Positions 61,171 through 64,000 of a stretch of 64,000 bases of DNA are shown piece by piece; the first letter of the stretch is position 1, and each line of letters opens with the position of its first letter. This stretch comes from Halorutilus salinus (GTDB taxonomy: Archaea; Halobacteriota; Halobacteria; Halobacteriales; Halorutilaceae). Position numbers and translations under genes: made by a program. The DNA lies in contig NZ_RKLV01000002.1 in the NCBI RefSeq assembly GCF_026242195.1, positions 186,001 through 250,000 of the forward strand, in the 5' to 3' direction. The notes beneath the pieces were generated by a model that saw nothing but the letters and a program-made list of their open reading frames with translations, was not told the origin of the DNA and ran no database searches.

Positions 61171-63093
61171 ATGGCTTCAGAGAAGATACTCGGTATCGAT
61201 CTTGGTACGACGAACAGCGCGATGGCTATCATGGAGGCGGGCGACCCTGACATAATCGAGAACTCCGAGGGCGACCGCACGACGCCTTCGGTGGTCGCGT
61301 TCAGCGACGACGGCGAACGCCTCGTCGGAAAGACGGCGAAGAATCAGGCGGTTCAGAATCCCGACAGGACGGTACAGTCTATAAAACGCCATATGGGTGA
61401 GGAGTATGAGGTAACCGTCGACAACGAGGACTACACGCCGGAGCAGATCAGCGCGATGGTACTCCAGAAGATGAAACGCGACGCCGAGGACTACCTCGGC
61501 GAGGAGATCGAGCGCGCCGTTATAACCGTCCCCGCCTACTTCTCCGACGCACAGAGGCAGGCGACCAAGGACGCAGGGAAGATAGCGGGTCTTGAGGTCG
61601 AACGTATCGTAAACGAACCCACCGCCGCGGCGATGGCTTACGGTCTCGACGACGAGTCCGATCAGACCGTCCTCGTCTACGACCTCGGCGGAGGGACGTT
61701 CGACGTCTCCATACTCGAACTCGGCGGCGGCGTCTACGAGGTCGTGGCGACGAGCGGAGACAACGATCTTGGCGGCGACGACTGGGACAACGCGATCATC
61801 GAACATCTCGCCGACGGGTTCGAGGACGAACACGGTATCGACCTACGTGAGGACAGACAGGCTCTCCAGCGTCTCAAGGACGCCGCGGAGGAGGCGAAGA
61901 TAGAGCTTTCGTCGCGCAAGGAGACGAGCATAAACCTACCGTTCATCGCCGCGGGCGACGACGGACCTATCAACCTCGAAACCTCGCTCACCCGCGCCAA
62001 GTTCGAGTCGCTGACCGACGACCTTCTGGGGCGTACGACCGAACCGATGCGTCAGGCTATGGACGATGCGGGCGTCGACGAGGACGGTATAGACGAGATA
62101 ATACTCGTCGGCGGTTCGACACGTATGCCGCAGGTGCGCGGTATGATAGGCGACGAGGTCGGTATCGAGCCACGCCGCGACGTAAACCCCGACGAGGCGG
62201 TGGCGCTCGGCGCGGCGATACAGGGCGGCGTCCTAAGCGGAGAGGTCGACGACCTCGTTCTCCTCGATGTCACCCCGCTGTCGCTCGGTATAGAGACGAA
62301 GGGCGGCGTCTTCACACGTCTAATCGACCGCAACACGACGATACCCACGGAGGCGTCGAAGGTCTTCACGACGGCGGCGGACAACCAGACGAGCGTCACC
62401 GTACGTGTCTTCCAGGGCGAGCGCGAGATCGCGGAGGAGAACGAACTCCTCGACGAGTTCATGCTGTCGGGTATACCGCCCGCGCCCGCAGGGACGCCAC
62501 AGATAGAGGTCACTTTCTCGCTTGACGAGAACGGCATCGTCAACGTCGAGGCTGAGGACAAGGGTAGCGGCACGACGGAGTCGGTTACTATCGAGGGCGG
62601 CACGGGTCTTTCGGACGAGGAGATAGACGATATGGTGAACGAGGCGGAGAAACACGCCGAGGAGGACGAGCGCAGACGCGAGCGCATAGAGGCACGTAAC
62701 GAGGCGGAGAGCGCCGCCAACCGAGCCGAAACAACGCTCGACGACAACCGCGAAGAGGTCGACGAGACGACGGCGGAGGAGGTCGAGGAAGCCGTCGAAG
62801 AGGTACGCGACGTGCTCGAAGACGAAGACGCCACAAAGGACGAACTCGAAGACGTGACCGAGTCGCTCAACGAGGCGGTGCAGGAGATGAGCAAGGAGAT
62901 ATACGCCGAGGCTGGCGAACCGGATGCAGGCGGTGCCGCAGGTGCAGGAGCCGCGGGTGCTGGAGGTGCCGCGGGCGCAGGTGCTGGTGGCGGCGCGGGC
63001 GGTGCCGACTTCGACTTCAGTCAGGCTGGCGGTGACTCAGGAACCGACGCCGAGGAAGCAGACTTCGAAGACTCGGAAAAGGACGACGGGTAA
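61171..63093 (+). CDS. dnaK: chaperone DnaK (Hsp70)
   Basis: 640 residues. ATPase motifs: [13 protein letters not shown]-type start, [33 protein letters not shown] and [10 protein letters not shown]. The substrate domain carries [14 protein letters not shown]. The tail from about 585 is Gly/Ala-rich (AGAAGAGGAAGAGAGG). Full length. With grpE and dnaJ it forms the usual grpE-dnaK-dnaJ order. Follows grpE by 43 bases with its own short leader. Confidence 0.97.
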   Translation: MASEKILGIDLGTTNSAMAIMEAGDPDIIENSEGDRTTPSVVAFSDDGERLVGKTAKNQAVQNPDRTVQSIKRHMGEEYEVTVDNEDYTPEQISAMVLQKMKRDAEDYLGEEIERAVITVPAYFSDAQRQATKDAGKIAGLEVERIVNEPTAAAMAYGLDDESDQTVLVYDLGGGTFDVSILELGGGVYEVVATSGDNDLGGDDWDNAIIEHLADGFEDEHGIDLREDRQALQRLKDAAEEAKIELSSRKETSINLPFIAAGDDGPINLETSLTRAKFESLTDDLLGRTTEPMRQAMDDAGVDEDGIDEIILVGGSTRMPQVRGMIGDEVGIEPRRDVNPDEAVALGAAIQGGVLSGEVDDLVLLDVTPLSLGIETKGGVFTRLIDRNTTIPTEASKVFTTAADNQTSVTVRVFQGEREIAEENELLDEFMLSGIPPAPAGTPQIEVTFSLDENGIVNVEAEDKGSGTTESVTIEGGTGLSDEEIDDMVNEAEKHAEEDERRRERIEARNEAESAANRAETTLDDNREEVDETTAEEVEEAVEEVRDVLEDEDATKDELEDVTESLNEAVQEMSKEIYAEAGEPDAGGAAGAGAAGAGGAAGAGAGGGAGGADFDFSQAGGDSGTDAEEADFEDSEKDDG

Positions 63094-63099
63094 CACCTG

Positions 63100-64000
63100 A
63101 TGGCTCGGGACTACTACGACGCACTCGGTGTCGACCGCGACGCCTCGCAGGACGAGGTGAAGAGCGCGTACCGCGAGAAGGCGCGCGAGTACCATCCGGA
63201 CGCGAGCGACCACGAGAACGCTCAGGAACGTTTCAAGGAGATACAGGAGGCGTACGAGGTTTTGGGCGACGAGGAGAAACGCGAGGCGTACGACCAGATG
63301 GGGCACGACAGGTTCAAGCAGGCGGAGAAACAGGGCTTCGATCCCTCCGAGGCGGGTGCCGGCGCGGGTACAGGAGGCGGACGCTCACGCGGCGGTATGG
63401 GAGGAGGCGGCGGTCTCGGAGATATCTTCGACGACCTGTTCGGCGGTGGCTTCGGCGGCGGTGGCGGACCCGACGCCAAGACATCCGTCACCGTCACGCT
63501 CGAAGACGTGTACGAGGGTGCCGAGAAGGAGGTTACGTACACCACGACCGCCGAATGCGGTACGTGCGACGGAACCGGCGCGGCGGAGCCTTCTAACGCA
63601 CGTCGGTGTGGCACGTGCGGCGGTTCGGGACGCGTCGAACAGCGCCAGCGCACGCCTTTCGGACAGGCGACGACGGTTACCGAATGCCCCGACTGTGGCG
63701 GTAGCGGAACGGCGTACGACGAAGCCTGTGGCGACTGTGCCGGCGATGGAGAGGTGCGTGACCGCGTGACGCGCACCGTCGAGATACCTGCGGGCGTCGA
63801 GGACGGGACGACGCTACGTCTCCGTGACGCGGGTACCGAGATACATATTGAGGTTAGGGTTGAGGAGCACGACATCTTCGAACGCGACGGCGCTGATGTC
63901 TACTACGCACACCCCGTCTCGTTCCCGCAGGCCGTCTTCGGCGACACGGTTACGGTTCCTACACTCGAAGGCGAGGTCGACATGGAGGTTTCCGCGGGAA
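63100..64000 (+). CDS. dnaJ: chaperone DnaJ (Hsp40), truncated by the window end
   Basis: First 300 codons seen; the 3' end is beyond the window. J domain (1-70) with the HPD tripeptide in REYHPDASD, a Gly/Phe region (GGGGLGDIFDDLFGGGFGGG), and four zinc-finger repeats: CGTCDGTG, CGTCGGSG, CPDCGGSG, CGDCAGDG (about 155-215). The C-terminal substrate region begins. ATG is six bases after the dnaK stop. It is a type I Hsp40. Confidence 0.95.
   Translation, partial: MARDYYDALGVDRDASQDEVKSAYREKAREYHPDASDHENAQERFKEIQEAYEVLGDEEKREAYDQMGHDRFKQAEKQGFDPSEAGAGAGTGGGRSRGGMGGGGGLGDIFDDLFGGGFGGGGGPDAKTSVTVTLEDVYEGAEKEVTYTTTAECGTCDGTGAAEPSNARRCGTCGGSGRVEQRQRTPFGQATTVTECPDCGGSGTAYDEACGDCAGDGEVRDRVTRTVEIPAGVEDGTTLRLRDAGTEIHIEVRVEEHDIFERDGADVYYAHPVSFPQAVFGDTVTVPTLEGEVDMEVSAG

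Noticed and set aside
4-63875. CRISPR arrays or rRNA genes
   Set aside because: No regularly spaced repeats of 25-40 bases and no rRNA-like conserved segments anywhere in the window.

Overview
The window reads as chromosomal DNA of an extremely halophilic archaeon (class Halobacteria or a close relative). The evidence is a very acidic (Asp/Glu-rich) proteome, many twin-arginine and lipobox signals, leaderless starts with a TATA-like box about 26 bases upstream, families seen mainly in haloarchaea, a bacterioruberin carotenoid cluster, an archaeosortase and a form III RuBisCO. Two compositional traits stand out. The tetramer GGCC is almost absent, and Ile is often written ATA and Arg CGT. No rRNA operon or CRISPR array is visible.

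Layout. 0-5 kb: a DCC-family oxidoreductase, Rio2 kinase and an MFS transporter behind a repeat-rich leader. 5-12 kb: redox and efflux genes (flavodoxin, PQQ-type sugar dehydrogenase, HxlR/nitroreductase pair, MATE/TetR pair with a perfect 18-bp palindrome, SCO1 and NosL copper proteins). 11.5-17 kb: an XRE regulator, a PAS signalling protein, an odd tRNA-like gene, a secreted beta-propeller with a PGF-CTERM tail, a XerA-type recombinase with a small partner, and a short ribbon-helix-helix gene. 17-22.5 kb: the archaeal AMP/pentose-bisphosphate pathway (R15P isomerase, AMP phosphorylase, RuBisCO) behind a propeller/PKD/zinc-ribbon membrane protein. 22.6-31 kb: hydrolase, an intron-containing tRNA, carotenoid oxygenase, Trm9-like methyltransferase, mutL and mutS. 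31-39 kb: glyA, a RIO-like kinase, prephenate dehydrogenase fused to an FDX-ACB domain, thiDN, a ParA-type ATPase with a zinc-site partner, and RNase Z.

38.9-43.8 kb is the accessory part. A FilR1-type regulator is followed by two identical 16-bp dyads. Next comes an AT-rich operon: a Tat-signal protein translationally coupled to a signal-less metzincin-like protease, then a lipoprotein. Three paralogous membrane proteins follow, with nearly identical DNA segments between the first and third. This is the best candidate for an undescribed system.

43.8-55 kb: an M14-type deacylase, crtD-lyeJ-cruF and crtB for C50 carotenoids, an ATP-grasp ligase, an HD hydrolase, an XRE/DUF2178-like pair with two operator dyads, and futalosine-pathway menaquinone genes mqnC and mqnA. 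A third gene in that operon looks like MqnE without its radical-SAM cysteines. 55-64 kb: SRP (7S) RNA, a DUF62 SAM hydrolase, prs, a CYTH protein, PssD-ArtA for protein sorting, a metallophosphoesterase, a short TnpB-less IS200/IS605-type element, and grpE-dnaK-dnaJ (dnaJ cut by the window end).

Shared themes link distant parts. One GTAAA-N6-TTTAC dyad occurs four times near two XRE modules. ArtA/PssD at 58 kb would process the PGF-CTERM protein at 15 kb. Carotenoid synthesis at 45-49 kb could supply the cleavage oxygenase at 25 kb.
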